Below are positions 56,873 through 64,000 of a DNA stretch of 64,000 bases, piece after piece. Within the stretch, counting starts at the first letter, position 1. Each line of letters begins with the position of its first letter. The stretch comes from Zoogloea sp. (GTDB taxonomy: Bacteria; Pseudomonadota; Gammaproteobacteria; Burkholderiales; Rhodocyclaceae): positions 50,644 through 114,643 of the forward strand of contig JADKKC010000005.1 in NCBI GenBank assembly GCA_016720685.1, given 5' to 3'. The notes under the pieces were generated by a model that had not been told where the DNA came from, searched no databases, and saw only the letters and a list, made by a program, of their open reading frames with translations. The position numbers and the translations under genes are program-made.

Positions 56873-58612
56873 ATGTCTGTAACACCGGAGCAATCTGCCG
56901 AAGCGCTGCAAGGCATGTTCAAGTTCGGCCAGTCGCTGGCTGAAGGTTTTTTCGATTTCCTCGGCAAACAGGGCGTCGCCATTCCGCAGGTTGCGCCTGC
57001 CCAGGCTCCACAGCTGCCGCTGCCCGAAGCCCAGGAGCTGGCGAAGCTCCAGAGGGAGCTCGCCGAAGCCCACGCCCGTCTGTGGGCGTCCATGGCGCAG
57101 GCGAGGCCGGGCGAACCCGCTCAGCCGACGGTCAAGCCCCAGCCGGGCGACCGTCGTTTCAATGCTCCCGAATGGTCGTCGAGCCCCGTGTTCGACTACA
57201 TCCGCCAGGCTTATCTGCTCAACTCGGATTACCTGAACAAGGTTGCCGATGCCGTGCCGGTTGCCGATGGTCGGGCCAAGGCGCGCATGCAGTACATGAC
57301 CCGCCAGTACATCGATGCGTTGTCTCCGTCGAATTTTGCGGCGACCAACCCCGAGTTCATCCAGGCAGCCCTCGATAGCAAGGGTGAAAGCATCACCCAG
57401 GGCATCAAGAACCTCGTGGGCGACATGGAGAAGGGACGCATCTCGATGACCGACGAGTCGGCCTTCGAGATTGGCCGTAACCTGGCCACGACACCGGGTT
57501 CCGTCATCTTCGAGAACGAGCTGATCCAGCTCATCCAGTACGCGCCGATGACGGAAAAGGTTTACAAGACCCCGCTGCTGATCGTTCCTCCCTGTATCAA
57601 CAAGTTCTACATCATGGATCTCCAGCCGGCCAATTCGCTGGTGCGATTCATCGTCGAGCAGGGCTTCACCGTCTTCCTGGTCTCCTGGAAGAATGCCAAG
57701 GCCGAGCAGTCGCATCTTGGTTGGGATGATTACCTCCAGCAAGGTCCGATCACCGCGCTGCAGGTTGTGCGCGACGTGACCAAGGTCGACAAGCCGAACG
57801 TACTCGGCTTCTGTGTCGGCGGCACGATGCTGTCGTCGGCGCTGGCCGTGCTGCGCGGCAAGGGCGAAGATCCGGCCGAAAGTCTTACGCTGATGACGAC
57901 CCTGCTCGATTTCAGCGATGCCGGCGAGATCGGCTGCCTGGTGGATGAGGCCTCGGTTGCGGCTCGCGAGGCGGCCATCGGCAAGGGTGGTTTGCTGATG
58001 GGGCGCGAGCTGTCCCAGGTGTTCTCCAGCCTGCGGGCCAACGATCTGATCTGGCAATACGTGGTCGGCAACTACCTGAAGGGCAAGACGCCCGAAGCCT
58101 TCGACCTGCTGTACTGGAACTCCGACAGCACCAACCTGGCCGGCCCCTTCCTCGCCTGGTACCTGCGCAACATGTACCTCGAGAACAACCTGCGGGTGCC
58201 GGGAAAGCTCGAAATGCTGGGCGTAAAGGTGGATCTGGGCAAGGTCGACATGCCTTCCTATCTGCTGGCGACCCGCGAAGACCATATCGTTCCCTGGACC
58301 AGTGCCTATCTGGTGCGCCAGATTCTTGGCGGCGAATCGACCTTCGTGCTGGGCGCCAGCGGTCATATTGCCGGGGCGATCAATCCGGCCTCGAAGAATC
58401 GCCGTAGCTACTGGGTCAGCGAATCTGCTGCGTCGGTTCCGGAAGAGTGGCTGGAAACGGCAACCGAAGAGAAGGGCAGCTGGTGGCTGCACTGGATCGA
58501 ATGGCTCAAGCCGCGCAGTGGCAGCATGGTTGCCGCGCGTAACAAGCTGGGTAATGCAAAATACAAGGTGCTCGAAGCCGCGCCTGGCCGTTACGTCAAG
58601 GAAACAGCCTGA
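56873..58612 (+). CDS. phaC: Class I poly(3-hydroxyalkanoate) synthase PhaC
   Basis: Polymerises 3-hydroxyacyl-CoA at the granule surface. The 579-residue length fits class I. The lipase-like box is GFCVGGTMLSSALAVLRGKG with the catalytic Cys; the other catalytic residues are Asp in LATREDHIVPWTSA and His in GASGHIAGAINPA. The N-terminal domain includes FNAPEWSSSPVFDYIRQAYL. ATG 56873 follows AAAGGAGAGCTGG. Two phaB genes and phaR follow; no phaA thiolase gene is present here. Confidence 0.96.
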   Translation: MSVTPEQSAEALQGMFKFGQSLAEGFFDFLGKQGVAIPQVAPAQAPQLPLPEAQELAKLQRELAEAHARLWASMAQARPGEPAQPTVKPQPGDRRFNAPEWSSSPVFDYIRQAYLLNSDYLNKVADAVPVADGRAKARMQYMTRQYIDALSPSNFAATNPEFIQAALDSKGESITQGIKNLVGDMEKGRISMTDESAFEIGRNLATTPGSVIFENELIQLIQYAPMTEKVYKTPLLIVPPCINKFYIMDLQPANSLVRFIVEQGFTVFLVSWKNAKAEQSHLGWDDYLQQGPITALQVVRDVTKVDKPNVLGFCVGGTMLSSALAVLRGKGEDPAESLTLMTTLLDFSDAGEIGCLVDEASVAAREAAIGKGGLLMGRELSQVFSSLRANDLIWQYVVGNYLKGKTPEAFDLLYWNSDSTNLAGPFLAWYLRNMYLENNLRVPGKLEMLGVKVDLGKVDMPSYLLATREDHIVPWTSAYLVRQILGGESTFVLGASGHIAGAINPASKNRRSYWVSESAASVPEEWLETATEEKGSWWLHWIEWLKPRSGSMVAARNKLGNAKYKVLEAAPGRYVKETA

Positions 58613-58614
58613 AC

Positions 58615-58654
58615 AATTCGGCCGGCACCCGGGAAGATGCCCGGGGCCGGAATT
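58615..58654 (+). terminator. Hairpin after phaC
   Basis: AATTCGGCC...CCCGGG pairs with CCCGGG...GGCCGGAATT around AAGATG, an interrupted stem directly after the phaC stop. There is no clear U run, so partial read-through to phaB is possible. Confidence 0.45.
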
Positions 58655-58743
58655 CCGGAAGTGATTAGTCGGCAGTGAGCGCAATGGGGGTGCTGCCGGA
58701 GTTAGAGTAACCCCCGCATAATTCATTTCAAGGAGGGAAGAAA

Positions 58744-59484
58744 ATGGCACGAGTAGCACTGGTTACAGGTGGTATGGGTGGTCTGGGGGAGTCGATCTGC
58801 ATCAAGCTGGCGGCGCTTGGCTACAAAGTGGTTACAACCCATTCGCCGGGCAATACGGGCGCTGCCGAATGGCTTCAGACCATGAACAACATGGGTTACG
58901 GCTTCAAGGCCTATCCTTGCGACGTGGCGGATTTCGATTCATGCAAGGCTTGCATAGATGCCGTCACGACCGACATCGGTCCGGTTGATGTGTTGGTGAA
59001 CAACGCCGGCATCACTCGTGACATGACCTTCAAGCGCATGACCAAGGCTGATTGGGACGCCGTCATCCATACCAACCTCGACAGCGTGTTCAACATGACC
59101 AAGCAGGTCATGGATGGCATGGTCGAGCGCAAGTGGGGGCGCGTCATCAACGTGTCGTCGCTTAACGGTATCAAGGGTGCATTTGGTCAAACCAATTACG
59201 CAGCGGCCAAGGCGGGGATGCACGGCTTTACCAAGTCCTTGGCTCAGGAAGTGGCCAAGGCCGGCGTGACCGTGAATACCATTTCGCCGGGCTATATCGG
59301 CACCAAGATGGTGCTCGCAATTCCGCAGGAAGTGCTCGACAGCAAAATCCTGCCCCATATTCCGATGAGCCGTCTGGGCAAACCGGAAGAAATCGCCGGT
59401 CTTATCGCTTACCTCTCGTCCGACGAGGCGGCTTTCGTGACCGGCGCCAACATTTCTATCAACGGCGGCCAGCATATGTTCTAA
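58744..59484 (+). CDS. phaB: Acetoacetyl-CoA reductase PhaB, first copy
   Basis: NADPH-dependent SDR making (R)-3-hydroxybutyryl-CoA for PhaC. The 246-residue product has the cofactor motif ALVTGGMGGLGESICIKLAA, the NNAG motif VLVNNAGITRDMTFKRMTKA and the catalytic Ser-Tyr-Lys in SSLNGIKGAFGQTNYAAAK. The C-terminus is ANISINGGQHMF. A strong AAGGAGGGAAGAAA precedes ATG 58744. Confidence 0.95.
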   Translation: MARVALVTGGMGGLGESICIKLAALGYKVVTTHSPGNTGAAEWLQTMNNMGYGFKAYPCDVADFDSCKACIDAVTTDIGPVDVLVNNAGITRDMTFKRMTKADWDAVIHTNLDSVFNMTKQVMDGMVERKWGRVINVSSLNGIKGAFGQTNYAAAKAGMHGFTKSLAQEVAKAGVTVNTISPGYIGTKMVLAIPQEVLDSKILPHIPMSRLGKPEEIAGLIAYLSSDEAAFVTGANISINGGQHMF

Positions 59485-59518
59485 TCGAACTTTCGCACCG
59501 CAACATAAGGAACGTGTA

Positions 59519-60259
59519 ATGTCTCAGCGCATCGCTCTTGTAACCGGCGCAGTTGGTGGTCTTGGCACTGCGATCTGCAAATCCCTCGCTGCTGCGGGTG
59601 TCCGCGTGGTGGGTAACTTCTATCCTGGTGATCCCGCCAAGGAAGCCTGGGTTGAGGCCCGCAAGGCTGAAGGCCTCGATATCCCGCTGTACGGATTCGA
59701 CGTCTCTGACTATGAGCAGTGCAAGGCGGCCGTTGAGGCAATCGTCAGCGAAGTCGGCCCGATCGACATCCTGGTGAATAACGCCGGCATCACCCGTGAC
59801 AAGTTTTTCCCGAAGATGGAAAAGAGTCAGTGGGATGCGGTCATTGCGACCAACCTCACCAGCCTGTTCAACGTGACCCACACCATTTCCCCGAAGATGG
59901 CGGAACGTGGCTGGGGCCGCATCATCAACATCTCCTCGGTGAATGGCGTCAAGGGCCAGGCTGGTCAGACCAACTACTCCGCCGCCAAGGCTGGCGTGAT
60001 TGGTTTCACCAAGGCTCTGGCGGCCGAGCTGGCCACCAAGGGCGTGACGTGTAATGCCATCGCCCCGGGCTACATCGGCACCGACATGGTCATGGCGATC
60101 AAGGAAGAAGTTCGTAACGCCATCATTGACACCGTGCCGGTCAAGCGTCTGGGCAAGCCGGAAGAGATCGGCGCCGCGGTTGTTTACCTGGCGTCCGAGC
60201 TGGCTGGCTATGTTACTGGCACCACCCTGAACGTGAACGGCGGCCTGTACTATCAGTAA
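59519..60259 (+). CDS. phaB: Acetoacetyl-CoA reductase PhaB, second copy
   Basis: A second 246-residue SDR, clearly homologous but distinct from the first. Its motifs are ALVTGAVGGLGTAICKSLAA, DILVNNAGITRDKFFPKMEK and SSVNGVKGQAGQTNYSAAK, ending TTLNVNGGLYYQ. It starts 34 bases after the first copy with AAGGAACGTGTA upstream. Tandem phaB copies are known in some PHA loci and may differ in cofactor or substrate preference. A strong terminator follows. Confidence 0.95.
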   Translation: MSQRIALVTGAVGGLGTAICKSLAAAGVRVVGNFYPGDPAKEAWVEARKAEGLDIPLYGFDVSDYEQCKAAVEAIVSEVGPIDILVNNAGITRDKFFPKMEKSQWDAVIATNLTSLFNVTHTISPKMAERGWGRIINISSVNGVKGQAGQTNYSAAKAGVIGFTKALAAELATKGVTCNAIAPGYIGTDMVMAIKEEVRNAIIDTVPVKRLGKPEEIGAAVVYLASELAGYVTGTTLNVNGGLYYQ

Positions 60260-60284
60260 TCTGCTGCAACAAGCTTCACGCGAA

Positions 60285-60311
60285 CCCCGCCGCATGGCGG
60301 GGTTTTTTTTT
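60285..60311 (+). terminator. Rho-independent terminator after phaB2
   Basis: CCCCGCC and GGCGGGG form a 7-bp GC stem around GCAT, followed by eight or nine T. Confidence 0.95.
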
Positions 60312-60368
60312 GCGCACCGCAGTATAATCTCCGCAGGCGATTCCATCGCCACCGAGGAGATAACACTA

Positions 60369-60974
60369 ATGGCTGATCAACTTCGCCTGATAAAAAAGTA
60401 CCCGAATCGCCGTCTTTACGATACACAAACCAGCTCTTACATCACGCTTGCCGACGTGAAGGAACTCGTTCTTGAACATGGTGTTTTTCAGGTGGTCGAC
60501 GCCAAGACCGGTGACGACCTGACCCGTAACATCCTGCTGCAGATCATCCTCGAAGAGGAGGCTGGTGGTGCCCCGATGTTCACCTCCGACCTGCTTTCCC
60601 AGATGATCCGCTTCTACGGCAACGCCATGCAGGGAATGATGGGCAAATACCTTGAGAACAACATCAAGGGTTTTACCGACATGCAGACCAAGCTCCAGGA
60701 GCAGGTGCGCTCCGTGTATGGCGAAAACGCCACGGTGAGCCAGGATCTCTGGGCCCAGTTTCTGAATTTTCAGGGCCCGGCCATGCAGAGCATGATGGGT
60801 GCCTACATGGAGCAGAGCAAGAAGATGTACGCGCAGATGCAGGAGCAGCTCGATAGCCAGACGCGCAATCTCTTCTCCGGCTTCCAGTTTCCGAATTTTG
60901 CCGCGGGATTCACTCCGGACAAGATCGATCCGGAGGCGCCCGGCGCCGCGCCGGCGGGTACGCCCAAGAAATAG
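60369..60974 (+). CDS. phaR: PHA synthesis repressor PhaR
   Basis: Binds DNA and PHA to control phasin and synthesis genes. The 201-residue protein has the N-terminal PHB accumulation DNA-binding domain IKKYPNRRLYDTQTSSYI and LADVKELVLEHGVFQVVDAK with TGDDLTRNILLQIILEEE. A helical, Gln/Met-rich C-terminal half follows. ATG 60369 is preceded by GAGGAGATAACACTA. Confidence 0.95.
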   Translation: MADQLRLIKKYPNRRLYDTQTSSYITLADVKELVLEHGVFQVVDAKTGDDLTRNILLQIILEEEAGGAPMFTSDLLSQMIRFYGNAMQGMMGKYLENNIKGFTDMQTKLQEQVRSVYGENATVSQDLWAQFLNFQGPAMQSMMGAYMEQSKKMYAQMQEQLDSQTRNLFSGFQFPNFAAGFTPDKIDPEAPGAAPAGTPKK

Positions 60975-60981
60975 CCAAATG

Positions 60982-61004
60982 GGGCCGCGCGATCGTCGCG
61001 GCCC
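60982..61004 (+). terminator. Terminator after phaR
   Basis: GGGCCGCG and CGCGGCCC form an 8-bp GC stem around CGATCGT, followed by TTGCACTTTT. The U run is interrupted, so it is moderate. Confidence 0.5.
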
Positions 61005-61037
61005 TTGCACTTTTACCCCTTCCGTTTTTCCCGACGC

Positions 61038-62345
61038 ATGACCCAGACCAAGCAAGCAGCCGCTCCGAAAGTCGGCTTCGTATCCCTCGGGTGCCCCAAG
61101 GCGCTTGTAGACTCCGAGCACATCCTCACCCGCCTGCGGACTGAGGGCTACGAGATTTCTCCATCCTACGAAGGTTCCGACCTCGTGGTCATCAACACCT
61201 GCGGCTTCATTGATGCAGCGGTTGAAGAATCCCTCGATGCCATCGGTGAAGCCCTCAACGAGAACGGCAAGGTCATTGTTACCGGCTGTCTCGGTGCGAA
61301 GGCCGACGTGGTGATGGCGGCCCATCCCCAGGTGCTTGCCGTCACCGGCCCCCATGCCACCGAGCAGGTCATGCACGAGGTGCACAAGCACCTGCCCAAG
61401 CCGCACGATCCCTTCATTGACCTGTTGCCGCCGCAGGGCGTCAAGCTGACGCCCAATCACTACGCCTACCTGAAGATTTCCGAAGGCTGCAATCATCGCT
61501 GCACCTTCTGCATCATTCCGTCGATGCGCGGCGATCTCGTCAGCCGGCCGATCGGCGACGTGATGCGCGAGGCCGAGAACCTCGTCAATGCCGGCGTGAA
61601 GGAGCTGCTGGTCGTTTCGCAAGACACCAGCGCCTACGGCGTCGACGTCAAGTACCGCACCGGTTTCTGGGGTGGCAAGCCCGTGCGCACCAAACTCTAC
61701 GACCTGTGCAACGCCCTTGGCGACCTGGGCGTCTGGGTGCGCCTGCATTACGTCTACCCTTACCCCAGCGTCGACGACATCATTCCGCTGATGGCCGAAG
61801 GCAAGATCCTGCCTTACCTCGACGTGCCTTTCCAGCACGCCAGCCCGCGCATCCTCAAGGCGATGAAGCGTCCGGCAAGCACCGAGAACAACCTCGAGCG
61901 CATCCGCCGCTGGCGCGAAATCTGCCCCGATCTCACGATCCGCTCGACCTTCATCACGGGCTTCCCCGGCGAGACCGACGCTGATTTCGAAGAGCTGCTG
62001 CAGTTCCTCGAAGAGGCCAAGCTCGACCGTGTTGGCGCCTTCGCCTATTCGCCGGTGGAAGGGGCTGCTGCCAACGACTTGCCCGATCCGGTGCCGGAAG
62101 AGATCCGTGAAGAGCGCCGCATCCAGCTCATGGAGTTTCAGGAAGACATCTCCACCGAACGCCTCGAGCGTTTCATCGGCCGCGAAATGACCGTGCTGGT
62201 GGACGAAGTCGACGAGGAGGGCGCACTGGCCCGCTCGCCCGGCGACGCCCCGGATATCGACGGCCTCGTGATCATCCCGGCTGGTGAAGATCTCGAGCCC
62301 GGCGAGTTTGCCCGCGTGCGCATCACCGAGTGCGACGTGCACTGA
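61038..62345 (+). CDS. rimO: Ribosomal protein S12 methylthiotransferase RimO
   Basis: Radical SAM enzyme that adds a methylthio group to Asp88 of ribosomal protein S12. The 435-residue protein has the N-terminal MTTase domain with [18 protein letters not shown] and [20 protein letters not shown], the radical SAM cluster motif [20 protein letters not shown] and a C-terminal TRAM domain ([20 protein letters not shown]). The cysteines of the second cluster are in these N-terminal segments. It commonly follows phaR in betaproteobacteria. Confidence 0.96.
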   Translation: MTQTKQAAAPKVGFVSLGCPKALVDSEHILTRLRTEGYEISPSYEGSDLVVINTCGFIDAAVEESLDAIGEALNENGKVIVTGCLGAKADVVMAAHPQVLAVTGPHATEQVMHEVHKHLPKPHDPFIDLLPPQGVKLTPNHYAYLKISEGCNHRCTFCIIPSMRGDLVSRPIGDVMREAENLVNAGVKELLVVSQDTSAYGVDVKYRTGFWGGKPVRTKLYDLCNALGDLGVWVRLHYVYPYPSVDDIIPLMAEGKILPYLDVPFQHASPRILKAMKRPASTENNLERIRRWREICPDLTIRSTFITGFPGETDADFEELLQFLEEAKLDRVGAFAYSPVEGAAANDLPDPVPEEIREERRIQLMEFQEDISTERLERFIGREMTVLVDEVDEEGALARSPGDAPDIDGLVIIPAGEDLEPGEFARVRITECDVH

Positions 62346-63367
62346 CCTCTTCGCCGAACCCATCTAAGGGCCCCATCGCCCTCGGCCCTACGAGCGTCGG
62401 CCTCCGTCCTAGCCGAGGCCGGGAAAAGGGTCAGCTATCCCTGGCGACCCACCTCAGCCCCACAGAACGCTCCCCTCGCATCGGCATTGCGCTTGGCAGC
62501 GGCTCAGCCCGCGGCTGGGCGCACATCGGAGTGTTGCGTGCCCTGGCGCGGGAAGGGATCGAGCCGCAAATCATCAGCGGCTGCTCGATCGGCGCTTTTG
62601 TTGGCGCCGTGGCGGCGGCCGGCGATCTCGACAAGCTGGGTTTCTGGGTCGAAACCCTTGGCTGGCAGGATGTGGTCGGACTGATGGACATGGGCCTGCG
62701 TGGCGGGCTCATCAAGGGCGACAAGCTGATCGCTTTTTTCGAGCGCAATTTTGTCGATCGCGATTTCACCGCGCTGACTCACCTCTTTGGCTGCGTCGCC
62801 ACCGATTTGCAGAATGGTCATGAAGTCTGGCTGCGCGAGGGGAGTGTCTCCACGGCCGTGCGGGCTTCCATTGCGCTTCCCGGCCTGATGGCCCCGTCCT
62901 GGCAGGACGGTCGCCTGCTGGTCGATGGCGGGCTGGTCAATCCGGTTCCCGTGTCGCTGGCCCGGGCCATGGGGGCCGATATCGTCATCGCGGTCGATCT
63001 CAATTCCGACGTGGTGGGCGCGGCCTGGCGCAGCCGGCGGGAGCAGGAGGCCGAGGTGACTGAACTTGGCTGGCCGCGCAAGTTGCTGGCCCGCTTCGGG
63101 CGCAACGGCCAGGGGGCTGCCAGCGTATCGGGCAGCGACCCCGAAAGCCTGCCATCGATGCTCACCGTGATGCAGAGCAGCATTTCCATCATGTCGGTGC
63201 GAATTGCCCGAAGCCGGCTCGCCGGGGAGCCGGCCGACGTATTGATCTCCCCTCGTCTGGCCCAGCTCGGGCTGATGGATTATCACCGCGGCGCCGAGGC
63301 GATCGCCGAAGGCGAGGCGGCCGTCGCGCTTGCCCTTCCGGCCATCAGGCGCGCGCTCGGACGTTGA
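62330..63367 (+). CDS. Patatin-like phospholipase, RssA-like
   Basis: A 345-residue protein with the patatin oxyanion hole [20 protein letters not shown], the nucleophile elbow [14 protein letters not shown] (GxSxG) and the catalytic Asp in [19 protein letters not shown]. It is probably a cytoplasmic or membrane-associated lipid acyl hydrolase. The start is uncertain: ATG 62330 overlaps rimO and gives a 50-residue low-complexity lead, so a later start near the conserved RIGIALG block is likely. No signal peptide is seen. Confidence 0.85.
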   Translation: MRRALTSSPNPSKGPIALGPTSVGLRPSRGREKGQLSLATHLSPTERSPRIGIALGSGSARGWAHIGVLRALAREGIEPQIISGCSIGAFVGAVAAAGDLDKLGFWVETLGWQDVVGLMDMGLRGGLIKGDKLIAFFERNFVDRDFTALTHLFGCVATDLQNGHEVWLREGSVSTAVRASIALPGLMAPSWQDGRLLVDGGLVNPVPVSLARAMGADIVIAVDLNSDVVGAAWRSRREQEAEVTELGWPRKLLARFGRNGQGAASVSGSDPESLPSMLTVMQSSISIMSVRIARSRLAGEPADVLISPRLAQLGLMDYHRGAEAIAEGEAAVALALPAIRRALGR

Positions 63368-63395
63368 ACCTTTCATTCGACGGGAGGCCCTGCCC

Positions 63396-64000
63396 ATGAA
63401 TGCCTTGATCCAAACCCTGCAAGAAATTGTCGGCACTGCCCACTGCTTGACAGTGACCGAGGCCGAGACAAAGGCACCCTTCCTGACCGACTGGCGCGGG
63501 CGATATACCGGCAAGGCGCTGGCCGTCGTGATGCCGGCGGATACGGAACAGGTTTCTTCCGTGCTGCGTGCCTGCGCAGCGGCGGGCTGCGCGGTGGTGC
63601 CACAGGGGGGCAACACCGGCTTGTGCGGCGGGGCAACCCCGCTTGCAGAAGGCGGGCCGGCGATTGTGCTCAACCTCTCCCGTCTGCGGCGGATTCGCCA
63701 GGTGGATGCCCTCAACAACGCCATCACCGTCGAAGCCGGCGTGCCGCTGGCTGTCGTTCAGGCTGCCGCGGAGGAGGTCGATCGACTGTTTCCCCTTTCG
63801 CTGGCGAGCGAGGGCTCCTGCGAGGTGGGTGGCTTCATCTCCACCAACGCCGGTGGTGTTCAGGTGCTGCGCTACGGCAACACGCGCGAGCTGGTGCTCG
63901 GGCTGGAGGTCGTCCTGCCGGATGGACGGATCTGGAATGGTCTGCGTGCGCTGCGCAAGGACAGCACCGGTTACGACCTCAAGCAGCTTTTTCATTGGCG
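63396..64000 (+). CDS. FAD-binding oxidoreductase (GlcD / D-2-hydroxyacid dehydrogenase type), 3' truncated by window
   Basis: The frame is open from ATG 63396 (GGGAGG upstream) to the window end, about 201 residues. It shows the PCMH-type FAD domain: FLTDWRGRYTGKALAVVMPA, VPQGGNTGLCGGATPLAEGG (the FAD glycine motif), INL-type LNLSRLRRIRQVDA, LFPLSLASEGSCEVGGFIST, NAGGVQVLRYGNTRELVLGL, and YDLKQLF. It oxidises a D-2-hydroxyacid such as glycolate, D-lactate or D-2-hydroxyglutarate; the C-terminal substrate domain is beyond the window, so the substrate is unknown. Confidence 0.88.
   Translation, partial: MNALIQTLQEIVGTAHCLTVTEAETKAPFLTDWRGRYTGKALAVVMPADTEQVSSVLRACAAAGCAVVPQGGNTGLCGGATPLAEGGPAIVLNLSRLRRIRQVDALNNAITVEAGVPLAVVQAAAEEVDRLFPLSLASEGSCEVGGFISTNAGGVQVLRYGNTRELVLGLEVVLPDGRIWNGLRALRKDSTGYDLKQLFHW

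Noticed and set aside
60366..62363. 665-residue leftward frame opposite phaR and rimO
   Set aside because: Shadow frame; both plus-strand genes show full family motifs.

Overview
The window reads as a high-GC betaproteobacterial chromosome, most likely from the order Rhodocyclales (Azoarcus/Thauera/Zoogloea-like). This is inferred from gene content and order (assimilatory nirBD next to a NasA-type transporter and a phosphatase-kinase fusion; phaC-phaB-phaB-phaR-rimO; ffh divergent from a cytochrome c assembly gene; aspS with DUF502 and an FmdB zinc ribbon). No rRNA, tRNA or CRISPR array was seen.

Positions 1-22.1 kb form an integrated accessory island of lower and more mixed composition. It opens with the 5' part of an IS5-family (IS427-type) element and an AlpA-like regulator, followed by two broken element genes and small remnants. 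A long leftward defence operon follows (about 16.6 down to 4.3 kb): ribbon-helix-helix regulator, SNF2-type helicase, DUF4391 protein, a HEPN-like/zinc-cysteine protein, type III methyltransferase Mod, a RhuM-family protein, type III restriction subunit Res, and a KwaA/KwaB (Kiwa) pair. A rightward block (16.9-20.95 kb) encodes element-maintenance and unknown functions: a small plasmid-type protein, a single-strand-annealing-like protein, a Gp157-like protein, a putative C39-like cysteine peptidase and an HhH-GPD-like protein. A P4-type integrase closes the island beside ychF; it appears to have lost its catalytic C-terminal segment.

Positions 22.2-64 kb are core chromosome: ychF, nitrate assimilation (kinase/phosphatase, nasA, nirD, nirB) behind a sigma-54 promoter and a candidate ANTAR-type RNA leader, dsbB, argB, hsp20, a CWC protein, nudB, a barstar/secreted RNase pair, a TPR pseudo-receiver protein, aspS, DUF502, an FmdB protein, pilD-pilC-pilB, a CorC-like protein, a cytochrome c assembly protein, ffh, a PAS kinase/FixJ pair, phasin, DUF455, cytochrome c4, engB, manC, DUF2946, bamD/rluD/pgeF, a ZIP transporter, the PHA genes, rimO, a patatin-like protein and the start of an FAD oxidase.

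About fifteen single-base frame breaks lie between 1.7 and 35.7 kb, including in the essential gene aspS and in nirB and hsp20; none was seen from 37 to 64 kb. Many sit in short homopolymers, so most are probably sequence errors rather than real gene death. Genes broken this way are annotated over their full reconstructed span.
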